Shown here in pieces: positions 5,521 to 7,031 of a stretch of DNA of 7,031 nt. A program made the position numbers and the translations under genes. The stretch is from positions 1-7,031 of the forward strand of contig JAEHDT010000144.1 in NCBI GenBank assembly GCA_016880225.1. Reading direction: 5' to 3'. This DNA is from Gemmatimonadota bacterium. Lineage in GTDB: Bacteria; Gemmatimonadota; Gemmatimonadetes; Gemmatimonadales; GWC2-71-9. How positions within the stretch are numbered: position 1 is the first letter of the stretch; every line of letters begins with the position of its first letter. The notes below the pieces were generated by a model. It worked only from the letters and a program-made list of their open reading frames with translations, was not told where the DNA came from and ran no database searches.

Positions 5521-5526
5521 ACCGCC

Positions 5527-7031
5527 GTGAAAGACCGCATCGATACCCTACTCGACGAACAACGTAGTTTCGCGCCGTCCCCCGCCTTCACGAGCGCGGC
5601 CCACGTCAAAGACGACGCGCTGTACCGCCGCGCGCGCGAGGACCGCGAGGGCTATTGGGCCGACTGGGCCCGACAGCTCGACTGGTTCCGGCCATGGGAC
5701 CGCGTGCTCGAGTGGAAGCCGCCGCACGCCAAGTGGTTCGTGGGCGGGAAGCTCAACGCGGCCGTGAACTGCCTCGACCGTCACGTCCGCCGCGGCCTGG
5801 GAGACAGGATCGCGCTGATCTGGGAAGGCGAGCCCGAGCCGCACGAGGTACGCAAGCTCTCCTACCGCGATCTCCACGAACTGGTGTGCCGGTTTGCGAA
5901 CGTCCTCAAGGGGCTGGGCGTGGCGCGCGGCGACCGGGTCGCCATCTACCTGCCGATGGTTCCGGAGGTGGCGGTCGCGATGCTCGCGTGCGCGCGTATC
6001 GGCGCGATTCACACCGTGGTGTTCGGCGGATTCTCGGCCGAGTCGCTGCGAGACCGGATCAACGACGCCGAGGCCAAGGTGCTCGTCACGGCGGACGGCG
6101 GCTACCGGCGGGGCGCCAAGGTGCCGCTGAAGCGCAACTCGGACGAGGCGCTGGCGGGCACGGCGAGCATCCGCCACGTGGTGGTGCTGCGGCGCACCGG
6201 CGAGGCCGTGCCCATGCAACAGGGACGCGACCACTGGTGGCACGACTTGATGGCGCAGGTGTCGGCACACTGCGAGCCTGAGCAGATGGACGCCGAAGAT
6301 CCCCTGTACATCCTCTACACGTCGGGCACGACCGGGAAGCCGAAGGGCATCCTCCATACCACGGGCGGCTACCTCACCCACGTGTACGCCACCACCAAGC
6401 TGGTGTTCGACCTCAAGGAGTCGGACGTGTTCTGGTGCACCGCCGACGTCGGCTGGGTCACCGGCCACTCCTACATCGTGTACGGACCGCTCGCGCTCGG
6501 CGTCACCGAGGTGATGTACGAAGGGGCCCCCGACTTCCCCGCCAAGGACCGCTTTTGGGCGCTGTGCGAGCGCCACGGTGTGACCGTGTTCTACACGGCG
6601 CCGACCGCCATCCGCGCGTTCATGAAGTGGGGACCGGAGCATCCCCAGAAGCACGACCTTTCCCGCCTGCGCCTGCTCGGCACGGTGGGCGAGCCCATCA
6701 ATCCCGAGGCATGGGTGTGGTACCGGCGTCACATCGGAGGGGAGCGGTGCCCCATCGTGGACACGTGGTGGCAGACGGAGACGGGCGGCATCATGATCAC
6801 GCCCCTCCCCGGCGTCACCACCTGCAAGCCTGGCTCGGGGACGATCCCCTTCCCCGGGATCGAGGCGGAGCTCTTGGACGGCGAGGGCGAGCGGGTCCCG
6901 GTTGGCGGCGGCTTCCTCGCCATCACGAGCCCCTGGCCCGGCATGCTCCGCACCATCTGGGGCGACGACGAGCGCTACAAGCAGATCTACTGGAGCAAGT
7001 GGGATAACACGTACTTCCCGGGCGACGGCGC
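5527..7031 (+). CDS. acsA: Acetyl-CoA synthetase (AMP-forming), 3' end beyond window
   Basis: Activates acetate with ATP to acetyl-AMP and then acetyl-CoA, feeding acetate into central metabolism. I read 501 codons without interruption; the family is about 650 aa, so roughly three quarters is present. The N-terminal Acs region (WFRPWDRVLEWKPPHAKWFVGGKLNAA, given in two parts: residues 56-65 and 66-82) is followed by FGGFSAESLRDRI, the P-loop YTSGTTGKPKG (264-274), LLGTVGEPINPEAW and DTWWQTETGG (412-421). The tryptophans of that last motif line the small acetate pocket in characterised Acs, which favours acetate over longer acids. The reading ends in YFPGDG. The hinge and the acetylatable catalytic lysine lie outside the window. 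The GTG start has no Shine-Dalgarno, but the next residues DRIDTLLDEQRSFAP look like a normal Acs N-terminus. Confidence 0.95.
   Translation, partial: MKDRIDTLLDEQRSFAPSPAFTSAAHVKDDALYRRAREDREGYWADWARQLDWFRPWDRVLEWKPPHAKWFVGGKLNAAVNCLDRHVRRGLGDRIALIWEGEPEPHEVRKLSYRDLHELVCRFANVLKGLGVARGDRVAIYLPMVPEVAVAMLACARIGAIHTVVFGGFSAESLRDRINDAEAKVLVTADGGYRRGAKVPLKRNSDEALAGTASIRHVVVLRRTGEAVPMQQGRDHWWHDLMAQVSAHCEPEQMDAEDPLYILYTSGTTGKPKGILHTTGGYLTHVYATTKLVFDLKESDVFWCTADVGWVTGHSYIVYGPLALGVTEVMYEGAPDFPAKDRFWALCERHGVTVFYTAPTAIRAFMKWGPEHPQKHDLSRLRLLGTVGEPINPEAWVWYRRHIGGERCPIVDTWWQTETGGIMITPLPGVTTCKPGSGTIPFPGIEAELLDGEGERVPVGGGFLAITSPWPGMLRTIWGDDERYKQIYWSKWDNTYFPGDG

Larger units (their letters stand above)
5339..5526. 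other. Divergent intergenic region between the STAS gene and acsA
   Basis: 188 bp without a convincing gene. It holds the STAS ribosome binding site, a direct repeat AGCTAA at 5378-5383 and 5403-5408 (25 bp apart), the TTGAC tandem repeat and hairpin at 5418-5439, and a promoter-like pair in front of acsA. The acsA frame stays open leftwards to an ATG at 5383, but the extra residues do not resemble the family, so I treat the stretch as regulatory. Confidence 0.7.

Noticed and set aside
4989..5609. N-terminal extension of the hypothetical protein up to 5609
   Set aside because: It crosses the STAS gene and the acsA start. The GGAGG spaced 8 nt before ATG 4988 decides the start.
5548..6732. 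394-codon open frame on the minus strand opposite acsA
   Set aside because: Antisense shadow of a well-conserved acsA reading frame. Its translation is His/Arg/Val-rich and low-complexity, matches no family, and arises from high GC in third codon positions.

Overview
This is a GC-rich (roughly 70%), gene-dense stretch of bacterial chromosome. Nine genes are recognisable by family motifs and one is an unrecognised small secreted-type protein. Protein content and base composition fit a high-GC Gram-negative such as Gemmatimonadota. That placement is a low-confidence inference, because no rRNA or phylogenetic marker could be compared. I see no mobile element, tRNA, rRNA or CRISPR array.

Layout. 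Left end, minus strand: hemD followed by hemC, which runs off the left edge. These are the two tetrapyrrole steps leading to uroporphyrinogen III. A plus-strand TPR protein gene starts back-to-back with hemD over a tiny AT-rich palindromic gap. It ends tail-to-tail, sharing a CTAG, with a compact minus-strand operon. Read in its own direction, that operon is: stand-alone receiver domain, ccmA, ccmB, ccmC, ccmD. All its junctions overlap, by 14, 8, 4 and 8 nt. Upstream on the same strand are a STAS-domain anti-sigma-factor antagonist and a small, lower-GC, probably exported protein of unknown function. Right end, plus strand: acetyl-CoA synthetase (acsA), divergent from the STAS gene and cut by the right edge.

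How it fits together. HemC and HemD make the heme precursor. CcmABCD handles heme on the membrane for c-type cytochrome maturation (System I). CcmE, F, G and H are not in the window. The ccm genes are translationally coupled behind a single-domain response regulator. STAS and receiver proteins are signalling modules, so the cluster suggests, but does not prove, that cytochrome c maturation here is tied to a phospho-signal or partner switch.

Regulation seen in sequence. A good sigma70-like promoter lies just upstream of the receiver gene, with its -10 in the loop of a strong inverted repeat whose far arm contains the start codon. Several genes (receiver, acsA, hemD, TPR) have -10-like hexamers so close to the start codon that leaderless or near-leaderless mRNAs are likely. 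The STAS gene and its neighbour instead have strong Shine-Dalgarno sequences. A run of eight G lies at the ccmC/ccmD junction, where loss of one G would fuse the two reading frames.
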